Positions 15,835 through 24,530 of a stretch of DNA of 64,000 nt are shown in pieces. Position 1 is the first letter of the stretch; each line of letters starts with the position of its first letter. The notes under the pieces are model-generated. The model was not told where the DNA came from, did no database searches, and saw only the letters and a list, made by a program, of their open reading frames with translations. Both the position numbers and the translations under genes were made by a program. The stretch comes from Anaerolineae bacterium (GTDB lineage Bacteria > Chloroflexota > Anaerolineae > 4572-78 > J111). The stretch lies in the NCBI GenBank assembly GCA_016926805.1, contig JAFGNV010000008.1, positions 104,131 to 168,130 on the forward strand, written 5' to 3'.

Positions 15835-18800
15835 TTACTCCCGCCGCAGGCTGACCAGATCGCGCAGTTCGTCGGTGGACAGTTCGGTGAGCCAGTTTTC
15901 GCCGCTGCCAACGATGCTTCGAGCCAGGGCTTTTTTGCTCTCGATCATCTGGTCAATCATCTCTTCCATCGTTCCCGCGCAGACAAATTTGTGTACCTGC
16001 ACATTGCGCGTCTGGCCAATGCGAAAGGCCCGGTCGGTGGCCTGGTCTTCTACGGCCGGGTTCCACCAGCGATCAAAATGGAACACGTGATTGGCCCGGG
16101 TCAGGTTCAGGCCGGTGCCGCCCGCCTTGAGCGAGAGAATAAAAATCGGCGGTCCGTGCGGATCGTCCTGAAAGCGGTTGATCATCACGGTGCGTTTGGG
16201 GGCGGGCACGCCGCCGTGCAAAAACAGGGTCGATACTCCCAGCCGCTCCTGCAAATGTTGTTTGAGAAACTCGCCCATTTCGGCAAACTGGGTAAACACC
16301 AGCACCCGGTCGCCTACTGACACGGCCTCTTCCAGCATTTCGGCCAGGCGGGCCAATTTGCCGCTGCGTTTGGTTTCGATTTCTACATCAAGGGGTTGGC
16401 CTTCGCCAATCTGGTGCAAAAATTGAGCGGGATGATTGCACACCTGTTTTAATTGCATCAGCATGCTCAGAACCAGTCCCTTGCGCTGAATGCCATCGGC
16501 CTCATCTACTTCCTGCATGGCCTTTTGCACCACCGACTCGTAGAGCGTGGCCTGTTCTTCGCTGAGATTGCAGTAAACCTTCATCTCCTGTTTGTCGGGC
16601 AAATCTTGAATCACGGTGGGGTCGGTTTTGACCCGGCGCATGATAAAAGGCGAAACCATCTGGCGCAGGCGTTGGGTGGCTTCGTCGTCGCTGTAACGCT
16701 CGATGGGCCGGGCAAATTGCTGCCGGAAGCCGTGGCGCGATCCCAGGTAGCCGGGGTTGAGAAAATGCATAATGGACCACAACTCCGACAGCCGGTTTTC
16801 TACCGGCGTGCCGGTGAGCGCCACCCGAAACTGGGCCGGTATCTGGCGAATGGCCCGGGTCTGTTTGGCTTCTGGATTTTTGATGTTTTGGGCTTCGTCC
16901 AGGATCAGACCAAACCAGTTGATATTTTTGAGCGCGTCGGCATCCCGCCGGGCCAGGGCGTAACTGGTAAGCACCATATCGGTGGCTTTAACCTGTTCGG
17001 TGAGGGCTTCGTCCCGCAGCCGGTCGCCGCCCTGATGCACCAACGTGGTCAGGGTGGGGGCAAACCGTTTCACCTCGCGGTCCCAGTTGGCCACCACCGA
17101 GGTGGGGCAGACCAGCAGAACCGGGCCGGGGAGAGCCTGGCTCGCTTCCTTTTCGCGTAGAAGCATAGCCAGGGTTTGGATGGTTTTGCCCAGGCCCATA
17201 TCGTCGGCCAGACAGGCCCCCAATCCCCAACGGCGGAAAAAGTCGAGCCAGGAGTAACCATATACCTGATAGGGCCGGAGCTGGCCCTGCAACCCTTGCG
17301 GTTGGGGCAGTTCGGCCAATTTCTCGCTGCCGGTGAAGCGTTCCATCCACTGTTTGAACCAACCTTCAAACTCAACTTTTTCCACTGGCAGGCCGTTGAC
17401 CGTATCGGCGGCGCCCAGGCCCATGCGCAGGGCCTCTGGTATCCCCACTTCAGCTTCCAGATTTTGCTTTTCCCAAAACTGAATGGCCGCTTCGATTTGT
17501 TCCGGGTTGAGTTGGACCCACTGGCCGCGAATTTGCACCAGCGGTGACTTGAGCGCCACGAGGGCATCGAACTCCTCGCGGGTAAGGGTAGTATCACCCA
17601 GAGACAGTTCCCATTGGTAGCGGATGAGGTTGCCAAAGGTCATGTTGCTTTTGGGGATGCCATCGGCGCCGGGACCCTGGGCCGATTTCATTTTTAGCCG
17701 CACGCCCAGTCGCGTGCCGGGTTTGTTCCACCAGGGTGGCACCAACACGCCAAAGCCACTGGCTTCCAGCAACGGCGCGCCCTCACGCAGAAAGTCAAAC
17801 GCTTCCTGGGTGGAAAGGGACAATGCGGTGGGGCTGGCCGTTTTCAGGCCATGTTTAAGCGGACTGAATAGCCGCGCTGCATGACCCAATCCGGCCAGTA
17901 ATTTCTCCTGCGGTTGTTCAAAACGGCGGTTGAGTGCATTTAGGGCGTTGCCTCTCACTCGCCACACCTGTTGCGCCGGAACCAGGAGACTGGGGTCGTC
18001 GCGAGCCTGAAGAAGGTAATGTAAGCGCCAGGGTGCTTCGGTTTTGGCCTGGCTCTGTTGCGCAGGCGCTTCCAATCGAAAGGCAATGCGAAATGTCTTG
18101 TCGCCGGCCACGTGCAGATTGCGCAGCCAGAGTTGGTGATTTTGGGACAGGTGTTTGAGTTGGGCCACGGAGCCGGAAACGTTGGGGCTGGCCGTAAACA
18201 GGGCATTGAGCCAGGCGTGCGCTGCGTCACGGTCAGGATAGAGGCGAGACGGCGCTTTTCCCCACCGGCGAGCCAGAGCGTCGGTTATGGTGTTTAAAAA
18301 GGTTTCCAGAATCACACGCGGCGAGGGCGCGTTGGTGGGGGCATCGGCCTCGACGCGGCAAAGCGGCGGCATGGCCTCCAGCAGGCGCGCTACGCGCGGG
18401 CCGTCTTGAGGGCCGTCCAGGACGGGCAGCCAGCGAGCGTCAAAGGTCGCGCGTTTGGGGTCGGGCTGGGCCAGAACAGGCAGGATTTTCTGTTGGGCCA
18501 GGGTTTCCAGCACCAAGTTGGTGACGGTTTGCCAGTAGCGCACCTCGTTGCCCAACGTCAGGTGGGATGATACATCTTCATTAACCGGAAGATGGGTCAA
18601 AAAATGGAAAGTTTCCTCCGCCGACAACCACACCCCCGCTACCAGCCAGGGCGAAAGTACCGCTTGGGTGTCCTCAATCTCCCAATCGTGTACCAGTTGT
18701 GGCGAGGGTTGCGGGCCGGAACGCGTGGTTGGCAAGAGGAGGGTGAGCCAGTTGATCTGTCTTTGAACGGTGGTATGCGTCAGCTTTTTCAGCAGGAGCC

Positions 18801-18963
18801 CGGTGAGAGTAGGGTCGGTACAGAAGGGGTGAGGTTGAGCGGTTTTGCCGGCCCGCCCTCTTTTTTTGGTTCGGGTTGCTTCAGAATTTTCAGCCCACAA
18901 CAGCATGCCCTCCTTATCGGTGGGGCCGGTGGGGAAATGCCAGTGGGCGTGCAAAACGTGCAT
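15835..18963 (-). CDS. SNF2/Rad54-family DNA-dependent ATPase
   Basis: The 1042-aa protein has a long N-terminal helicase-associated region (about 1-540) and a two-lobe SNF2 ATPase. Walker A is in DDMGLGKTIQT (about residue 590), Walker B is LILDEAQNIKN (about 687), and the C-terminal lobe has LSLKAGGTGLNLTRAN and DRAFRIGQTRNVQ. These enzymes use ATP to move along or remodel nucleoprotein complexes. It leads a four-gene operon with a SWIM protein, a helicase-associated protein and a small protein. A GGAG box precedes ATG 18963 and a good promoter lies at 19069-19097. Repair or defence roles are both possible; nothing in the sequence decides. Confidence 0.93.
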   Translation of the reverse strand: MHVLHAHWHFPTGPTDKEGMLLWAENSEATRTKKRGRAGKTAQPHPFCTDPTLTGLLLKKLTHTTVQRQINWLTLLLPTTRSGPQPSPQLVHDWEIEDTQAVLSPWLVAGVWLSAEETFHFLTHLPVNEDVSSHLTLGNEVRYWQTVTNLVLETLAQQKILPVLAQPDPKRATFDARWLPVLDGPQDGPRVARLLEAMPPLCRVEADAPTNAPSPRVILETFLNTITDALARRWGKAPSRLYPDRDAAHAWLNALFTASPNVSGSVAQLKHLSQNHQLWLRNLHVAGDKTFRIAFRLEAPAQQSQAKTEAPWRLHYLLQARDDPSLLVPAQQVWRVRGNALNALNRRFEQPQEKLLAGLGHAARLFSPLKHGLKTASPTALSLSTQEAFDFLREGAPLLEASGFGVLVPPWWNKPGTRLGVRLKMKSAQGPGADGIPKSNMTFGNLIRYQWELSLGDTTLTREEFDALVALKSPLVQIRGQWVQLNPEQIEAAIQFWEKQNLEAEVGIPEALRMGLGAADTVNGLPVEKVEFEGWFKQWMERFTGSEKLAELPQPQGLQGQLRPYQVYGYSWLDFFRRWGLGACLADDMGLGKTIQTLAMLLREKEASQALPGPVLLVCPTSVVANWDREVKRFAPTLTTLVHQGGDRLRDEALTEQVKATDMVLTSYALARRDADALKNINWFGLILDEAQNIKNPEAKQTRAIRQIPAQFRVALTGTPVENRLSELWSIMHFLNPGYLGSRHGFRQQFARPIERYSDDEATQRLRQMVSPFIMRRVKTDPTVIQDLPDKQEMKVYCNLSEEQATLYESVVQKAMQEVDEADGIQRKGLVLSMLMQLKQVCNHPAQFLHQIGEGQPLDVEIETKRSGKLARLAEMLEEAVSVGDRVLVFTQFAEMGEFLKQHLQERLGVSTLFLHGGVPAPKRTVMINRFQDDPHGPPIFILSLKAGGTGLNLTRANHVFHFDRWWNPAVEDQATDRAFRIGQTRNVQVHKFVCAGTMEEMIDQMIESKKALARSIVGSGENWLTELSTDELRDLVSLRRE

Positions 18964-19068
18964 ATCGGTTCGTCTCCGGTCTACAAAGAGTCAACACAAA
19001 GACACAAGGGTACACCCTTTGCGTCAAAAGGCTCCTGTTTGACTGGTTTGAGTTGGCGTCAACACTTG

Positions 19069-19097
19069 ATTATAACATATCCAAATTGCACAATCAA
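19069..19097 (-). promoter_or_regulatory. Sigma70-type promoter for the SNF2 operon
   Basis: On the minus strand TTGATT (19097-19092), a 17-bp spacer and TATAAT (19074-19069). This would give a leader of about 100 nt before ATG 18963. Confidence 0.6.
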
Positions 19098-19127
19098 AAA
19101 TGGCCCGTACCCTAAGTTCAGGCGGTA

Positions 19128-19157
19128 TTGGACGGCTACGAACGAAAGGTTTATAAT
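19128..19157 (+). promoter_or_regulatory. Sigma70-type promoter for the CoA operon
   Basis: TTGGAC (19128-19133), an 18-bp spacer and TATAAT (19152-19157). The start of transcription would be about 178 nt before ATG 19342. It diverges from the SNF2 promoter within the 378-bp intergenic region. Confidence 0.5.
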
Positions 19158-19230
19158 AACCTGGATTCGATAATTACGAGTTGGTTGGGTTGAGCGATAT
19201 AGAAACAGATTATCCCCCATTGGCAAAATA

Positions 19231-19265
19231 GGTGTCATCTGTCCATTTTTTTGGTGACATCTATC
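19231..19265 (+). promoter_or_regulatory. Direct repeats, possible operator of the CoA operon
   Basis: GGTGTCATCTGTC (19231-19243) and GGTGACATCTATC (19253-19265) match at 11 of 13 positions. Their starts are 22 bp apart, about two helical turns. They lie between the promoter-like site and the start codon of the CoA-transferase fusion. The rest of the intergenic region shows no further structure that I can support. Confidence 0.4.
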
Positions 19266-19341
19266 ACTAAAAACGTTTTCGATTCTGAAGTATAGTTTCT
19301 TACTGGACAACCGTATATGTTGCCAGAAGGTTGCGCACCCC

Positions 19342-21228
19342 ATGAACAGAAAATACTTAGATGAGTTAAAGCAAGCCTACCCGGACAAGTTTGCCTCGGA
19401 AAATAGGATATTCAAAAATATCCGCCGGGGCGATAGAATATTTATCAGTACTGCCTGTGGCGAACCCCAATATCTGATACAAGCCCTCATTAATTATGTG
19501 GAATCTCATCCCTCTGCTTTTTTTGATGCTGAGGTATTCCACGTGTGGAGTTTGGGGGTTGCTCCTTATGCCGATGTCAAATTTAAGGATCATTTCCGGT
19601 ATAATTCTTTTTTTGTGGGCGATAGCACCAGAAACGCTGTTAACGAGGGTCTGGCCGATTATTCGCCCATTTTTCTGTCTCAAATCCCTGACCTGTTTTA
19701 CCGCCACCTGGTGCCCATTGATGTGGCGCTTATTCAAACATCATTACCGGATGCACACGGCTATATGAGCCTGGGCATCAGTGTCGACATTACCAAAGCT
19801 GCTGCCGAATGTGCCCGGCTGGTGATTGTGCAAATCAACGCTAACATGCCGCGCACCCACGGCGACAGTTATATTCACATGGACGATATAGATTTTGCCA
19901 TTGCTCACGATGAACCCCTTTTGGAGTTCAGGACCGAAGCCGATGATGAGGTGGCCCAGGAGATTGGCAAATATGTGGCCCGACTTATTCAAGATGGTGA
20001 TACCATTCAGGTTGGTTATGGAAGCATCCCCAATGCCATTATGAATAACCTTTACGATAAAAAACACCTGGGCGTCCACACCGAGCTTCTCTCCGACGGT
20101 TTGGTCAAGCTCATCAAAGCCGGGGTGGTGGATAATAGCCAAAAAACGGTCAATCGCGGCCAAACCATTGCCACGTTTTGTATGGGTTCTAAAGAAACAT
20201 ACGAATTTCTCCATGATAATCCCGTCATCAAATTTCAGCGGGTCGATTATACCAATGACCCCCTCTTGATTGCGCAGCAATACAATATGACCGCCATCAA
20301 CAGCGCCCTGGAAATTGACCTGACCGGCCAGGCGTCAGCCGAGTCGATTGGCCAGACGTTTTATAGCGGTATTGGCGGCCAGGCCGACTTTATGCGCGGG
20401 GCAATCTTGGCCCCCGGCGGAAAGACTATTATAACATTACCTTCCACGGCTGGCGATGGCAAAATTTCCAGGATTGCGCCTTTTCTTAAGGAGGGGGCCG
20501 GTGTCACCCTCAATCGTGGTGATGTGCATTACGTGGTTACTGAATATGGCATTGCCTACCTGCACGGCAAAAATATCAGGGAACGGGCCATGGAATTAAT
20601 CTCTATCGCCCATCCCAAATTTAGACCCAAATTGATTCAAGAAGCCAAAAAGCTAAACCTGATCTATCGCGATCAGGCCTTTATCCCCGGCAAGCGAGGC
20701 GAGTATCCCGAAGAGTTGGAAACCTATCGCACCACCAAAAGTGGGATAGAAGTCTTCTTGCGGCCGGTGAAAATTAGTGACGAACCACGCCTGAAAGAAT
20801 TCTTCTATGCCCTTTCGGATAGGAGTTTGTACCGACGGTTTATGTCGGTGTTCCAACGTATGCCTCACGAGAAGTTGCAGGAATTTGTGGTAATCGACTA
20901 CACTACCGATATGGTCATTGTGGCCATCCTTGAAGAGGAAGGAAAAGAAACCCTGGTTGGCGTAGGGCAATACGGAGTGCACGGCGAAACCCACACCGCC
21001 GAAGCCGCTTTTGCCGTGCGAGACGATTATCAAGGGTTGGGCATCGGTAAGGAGCTGGTTGCTTACCTCACCTACCTGGCCCAGCGACAAGGTTTGCTTG
21101 GTTTTACTGCCGAAGTGTTGCAGGAAAACAGACACATGCTCCACTTATTTGAAACTGCGGGGTTTGATCTGGAGAAAAGAATTGAAGAGGGCGTGTATCA
21201 ATTGAAGATGATGTTTAGAGGAACGTAA
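19342..21228 (+). CDS. Acetyl-CoA hydrolase/CoA-transferase fused to a GNAT acetyltransferase domain
   Basis: The protein has 628 aa. Residues 1 to about 455 belong to the acetyl-CoA hydrolase/transferase family (4-hydroxybutyrate CoA-transferase-like): GxxTE with catalytic Glu E248 (GVHTELLSDG) and GGQADFMRGA. Residues about 468-628 form a GNAT domain with the acetyl-CoA-binding motif YQGLGIGKEL. The first part would move CoA between acids through a glutamyl-CoA intermediate; the second would use acetyl-CoA to acetylate an unknown target. The stop overlaps the next start by one base (TAATG), so it is tightly coupled to the ADP-forming acyl-CoA synthetase gene. The fusion suggests that acyl-CoA handling and acetylation control are linked. 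Confidence 0.92.
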   Translation: MNRKYLDELKQAYPDKFASENRIFKNIRRGDRIFISTACGEPQYLIQALINYVESHPSAFFDAEVFHVWSLGVAPYADVKFKDHFRYNSFFVGDSTRNAVNEGLADYSPIFLSQIPDLFYRHLVPIDVALIQTSLPDAHGYMSLGISVDITKAAAECARLVIVQINANMPRTHGDSYIHMDDIDFAIAHDEPLLEFRTEADDEVAQEIGKYVARLIQDGDTIQVGYGSIPNAIMNNLYDKKHLGVHTELLSDGLVKLIKAGVVDNSQKTVNRGQTIATFCMGSKETYEFLHDNPVIKFQRVDYTNDPLLIAQQYNMTAINSALEIDLTGQASAESIGQTFYSGIGGQADFMRGAILAPGGKTIITLPSTAGDGKISRIAPFLKEGAGVTLNRGDVHYVVTEYGIAYLHGKNIRERAMELISIAHPKFRPKLIQEAKKLNLIYRDQAFIPGKRGEYPEELETYRTTKSGIEVFLRPVKISDEPRLKEFFYALSDRSLYRRFMSVFQRMPHEKLQEFVVIDYTTDMVIVAILEEEGKETLVGVGQYGVHGETHTAEAAFAVRDDYQGLGIGKELVAYLTYLAQRQGLLGFTAEVLQENRHMLHLFETAGFDLEKRIEEGVYQLKMMFRGT

Positions 21229-23369
21229 TGAGTATCAACAACAGCCTGAAGATAACACGTCTATTTGAACCACGAACTGTTGCCGTTATCGGCGCTTCTT
21301 CCAATCCCAACAAAATAGGTTATACCATTGTCAAAAACATTGTGCAGGGGGGATATTCAGGGCACGTGTACCCCGTCAATCCCAAAGGCGGGAAGATTCT
21401 GGAGTTGCCAATCTACCAGACAATCGACGAAATTGAAGGCGAGATAGATGTGGCCACCATTGCCATCCCGGCCCCCTTTGTGTTCGACGTGGTTAAGGCG
21501 TGCGCGGCCAAGGGTGTTAAATATCTATCTATTATCACCTCTGGATTTTCCGAAGTTGGCAACACCGAAGAAGAGAAACAGATTGTGACCTATGCCCGCG
21601 AACACGGTATGGGGGTGTTGGGACCAAATATTTTTGGCATCTATTCGGCGGCGGTTTCGCTGGATGCCACGTTTGGGCCTGGCAAGATTATGGCCGGTAA
21701 TGTGGCCATTATCACCCAGAGCGGCGCGCTGGGCATTGCCATGATCGGCAAAACGGCAACAGAAAAAATCGGCCTGTCGGCCATTGTGTCGGTTGGCAAC
21801 AAGGCCGATGTTGACGAAGCCGACTTGCTGGACTACCTGACCTATCACGATGGCACCAAAGTAATCCTGATGTACATCGAGGGCATCAAACAAGGCGAGA
21901 AATTCATCAAGGCCCTCAAAGAAGCCACCCAAAAGAAGCCGGTGGTGGTCATCAAGTCGGGCCGGTCCAAACGTGGAGCTGTGGCCGCAGCCTCGCACAC
22001 TGGTTCGCTGGCCGGAACCGACGAGATTTTTGACGCCATCATGCGTCAATGTGGCGTGCTCCGGGCCGAAAGTTTGGACGACGCTTTTAGTTGGGCCAAA
22101 TTTTTGGCCGATACGCCGATGCCCGACGGTGAAAATACGGTTATTGTAACCAACGGCGGCGGCATAGGCGTAATGGCCACCGATGCATGCGAGAAGTACA
22201 ATGTAAAACTTTATGACGACCTGCATACCCTGAAACAGATCTTTTCTCCGGTTACCCCCGATTTCGGTTCGACCAAAAACCCGGTAGACATCACTGGTCA
22301 GGCTGCTCCCAACGATTACAATAGCGCGTTGGGGGCCGGCCTGAAAAATAACGAGATCAGTTCGATGATTGCCCTGTATTGCGAAACCGCGGTTTTCGAC
22401 GCAGACAGTCTTTCCCGGATGATAAAAACCAACTACGCCAACTATCAAGCCGGGCAAAAACCTATCGTCTTTTCCATCCTGGGCGGTGAAGCTGTTGAGA
22501 ACAGTATTACCACCCTCAGGAAAGAGGGGGTGCCGATTTTTGCCGATGTCTACGAGGCGGTTTCGTGTTTGGGCGCCGCCTATAAATGGCGCAGTTATCT
22601 CCAAGATTACACCGAAGAGGTTGATACAACAGCGATGGACATCAACGCCATTGAACAAATTGCGCAAAACGCGTTGCAGGATGGGCGCACGTTCTTGTTG
22701 GCCGACGAGGCGCAGCAGTTGATGGCCGTGGCCGGTTTGCCCATGCCTCAAAGTCATGTGGCCCATAGTTTGGATGAAGCCGTTCGGCTGGCCGAAAAGA
22801 TTGGTTACCCTGTAGTTATGAAAGTGGTTTCCCGGGATATTCTGCACAAGAGCGATGCGGGCGGGGTGGCCCTGGACCTGGACAACAAAGAAGAGATCAT
22901 CGACGCCTATCAGGCCATCATTCAAAATTGCCGGGCCTACAATCCCCAGGCCGTCATCCAGGGGATTGAGGTATCGGAAATGGTCAAATCCGGCACTGAG
23001 GTTATTTTGGGAGCCAGAAAAGATGGCGCCTTTGGCCCTATTGTGATGTTTGGTCTGGGAGGCATCTATGTGGAGGTAATGAAGGACGTGGCTTTTAGGG
23101 CCGCCCCCCTGAACCGCAGCGAAATCGTGAGTATGATCAAAGAGATCAAATCCTATCCCCTGCTTCTGGGCGTACGTGGAGAAGCGCGGAAGGACATCGA
23201 GAGTATCATTGATACGCTCGTCAAGCTGGCCACACTCATCCGGCAAAGTAAGAGCATCACCGATATTGAGATCAATCCCTTGATGGTATATGAGCAAGGT
23301 GATGGGACCAAAGCGGTGGACGTTCGCGTTTTAGTTTCTAATGTTGAGAAAGGTAACCCCAATGGATAA
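21228..23369 (+). CDS. ADP-forming acetate/acyl-CoA ligase, fused alpha and beta parts
   Basis: The 713-aa enzyme makes ATP and an acid from an acyl-CoA, ADP and phosphate, or runs in reverse. Residues 10-130 form the CoA-binding Rossmann domain (VAVIGASSNPNKIGY). The succinyl-CoA-ligase-like part carries the phospho-His H257 in AAASHTGSLAGTDE. From about residue 480 there is an ATP-grasp domain (GYPVVMKVVSRDILHKSDAG). Length and order match fused ACD/NDP-forming enzymes. It lies between the CoA-transferase-GNAT gene and the P-loop/DRTGG-like gene and overlaps both, so the three proteins should be made together. An acetate-forming energy-conserving role is likely. Confidence 0.93.
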   Translation: MSINNSLKITRLFEPRTVAVIGASSNPNKIGYTIVKNIVQGGYSGHVYPVNPKGGKILELPIYQTIDEIEGEIDVATIAIPAPFVFDVVKACAAKGVKYLSIITSGFSEVGNTEEEKQIVTYAREHGMGVLGPNIFGIYSAAVSLDATFGPGKIMAGNVAIITQSGALGIAMIGKTATEKIGLSAIVSVGNKADVDEADLLDYLTYHDGTKVILMYIEGIKQGEKFIKALKEATQKKPVVVIKSGRSKRGAVAAASHTGSLAGTDEIFDAIMRQCGVLRAESLDDAFSWAKFLADTPMPDGENTVIVTNGGGIGVMATDACEKYNVKLYDDLHTLKQIFSPVTPDFGSTKNPVDITGQAAPNDYNSALGAGLKNNEISSMIALYCETAVFDADSLSRMIKTNYANYQAGQKPIVFSILGGEAVENSITTLRKEGVPIFADVYEAVSCLGAAYKWRSYLQDYTEEVDTTAMDINAIEQIAQNALQDGRTFLLADEAQQLMAVAGLPMPQSHVAHSLDEAVRLAEKIGYPVVMKVVSRDILHKSDAGGVALDLDNKEEIIDAYQAIIQNCRAYNPQAVIQGIEVSEMVKSGTEVILGARKDGAFGPIVMFGLGGIYVEVMKDVAFRAAPLNRSEIVSMIKEIKSYPLLLGVRGEARKDIESIIDTLVKLATLIRQSKSITDIEINPLMVYEQGDGTKAVDVRVLVSNVEKGNPNG

Positions 23370-24393
23370 GTTAATTATTGCCTCAACGCGCCAAAATGCA
23401 GGAAAAACCAGCCTTATTGTGGGCCTGGCCAAAGCCCTGGGTAAAAAATTCGGCTACATGAAGCCTCTGGGCGACAGGCTGCTCTATCGCAAAAAACAAC
23501 TGTGGGATTACGATTCGGCCCTGGTAACCAATATCTTTGGCCTGACTGACGACCCCACCCACATGAGCTTGGGCTTTGACCATTCCAAATTGAGATACAT
23601 GTATGATGAAGAAGCCACCAAAGAGAAGCTGCTGGAGGCGGTTGATAGCATTGGCCAAGATAAGGAATTGTTGTTTGTTGAGGACAGCAAAGATTACGCC
23701 TACGGGATTTCGGTTTTTCTCGATGCTATGTCTTTAGCCAGGTACATTGGTGGCAAGCTCATCATCATTGTCAGTGGGGATGAAGACGCTGTTTTTGACG
23801 ACATCACGTTTATTAAAAAGCATGTTGATTTGAGTCAGGTGAACTTTGGCGGGGTCATTATCAATAAGTTGCACGATATAGAGAATTTTGAGAATACCTA
23901 CCTGGTTGATGTGGAAGATATGGGGACTAACGTGTTGGGCATTATTCCACATACGGAAAGATTGACCCACTATGCCATCGATTATCTGGCCGAGTATCTG
24001 TTTGCCAAAGTGGTTGCCGGTGAAGGCGGCCTGACCAACGTGGTGAAGAATGTTTTTGTGGGAGCGGCTTCGGTGAATGCGGCACTGCGCAGCCCGGTGC
24101 TCAAAAAGGAAAGCAGCCTGGCCATTACCAGCGGCGACCGCACCGATATGATTTTGGCTGCCTTGGAAAGCAACGTGGTGGGGATGATTTTAACCAACAA
24201 TATCCTGCCGCCTTCCAATATCATTGCCAAGGCTTCGGAGCGCAATGTTCCCTTGCTGCTGGTCTCTGCCGATACTTATGAGATTGCCCGGAAAATTGAC
24301 AACTTGCAGCCGCTCTTGACCAAAGACGATACCGAGAAGATCAACCTGCTGGAAAAATTGGTCAAAGAACACGTAAAATTGGCCGAAATATAG
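23362..24393 (+). CDS. P-loop (BioD/CobQ-like) plus DRTGG-like domain protein
   Basis: The 343-aa protein starts at ATG 23362 (AAAGGT just upstream; MDKLIIASTRQ matches the expected P-loop start). An in-frame ATG at 23341 would only add seven residues. Residues 1-220 form a dethiobiotin-synthetase-like P-loop domain with ASTRQNAGKTSL. Residues about 225-330 resemble the DRTGG domain found at the N-terminus of some phosphotransacetylases, here reading GDRTDM in place of DRTGG. Such proteins often accompany acetate/acetyl-CoA genes and are thought to sense a ligand rather than catalyse. It overlaps the preceding ligase gene by 8 bp. Its stop codon merges into a 29-bp palindrome. Confidence 0.85.
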   Translation: MDKLIIASTRQNAGKTSLIVGLAKALGKKFGYMKPLGDRLLYRKKQLWDYDSALVTNIFGLTDDPTHMSLGFDHSKLRYMYDEEATKEKLLEAVDSIGQDKELLFVEDSKDYAYGISVFLDAMSLARYIGGKLIIIVSGDEDAVFDDITFIKKHVDLSQVNFGGVIINKLHDIENFENTYLVDVEDMGTNVLGIIPHTERLTHYAIDYLAEYLFAKVVAGEGGLTNVVKNVFVGAASVNAALRSPVLKKESSLAITSGDRTDMILAALESNVVGMILTNNILPPSNIIAKASERNVPLLLVSADTYEIARKIDNLQPLLTKDDTEKINLLEKLVKEHVKLAEI

Positions 24394-24421
24394 TAGAGAC
24401 AGGACATTGTCCTGTCTCTAC
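24393..24421. repeat. 29-bp perfect palindrome, copy 2
   Basis: Identical to 2680-2708. Its first base is the last base of the TAG stop codon of the P-loop/DRTGG-like gene. The direct contact with the stop codon suggests either insertion at a gene end or a 3'-end hairpin role. A standard terminator lies 77 bp further on. Confidence 0.9.
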
Positions 24422-24497
24422 GTGGTAAAAATTCAAAATCTTTTCCTGAATATTTTTGGTGAGGCAGTTGTTTTGAGTTACTGAAAACGATGAATAA

Positions 24498-24525
24498 GAC
24501 CCGGCCCAGTCGCCGGGTCTTTTTT
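24498..24525 (+). terminator. Intrinsic terminator of the CoA operon
   Basis: GACCCGGC (24498-24505), a 6-nt loop, GCCGGGTC (24512-24519), then TTTTTT. It lies between two convergent genes and may serve both strands. Confidence 0.85.
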
Positions 24526-24530
24526 GTTGA

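Noticed and set aside
21525..23297. 590-codon minus-strand open frame opposite the acyl-CoA ligase gene
   Set aside because: It is antisense to a gene with clear ATP-grasp and CoA-ligase motifs, has no recognisable domain or ribosome-binding site, and its composition follows from the codon use of the sense gene.
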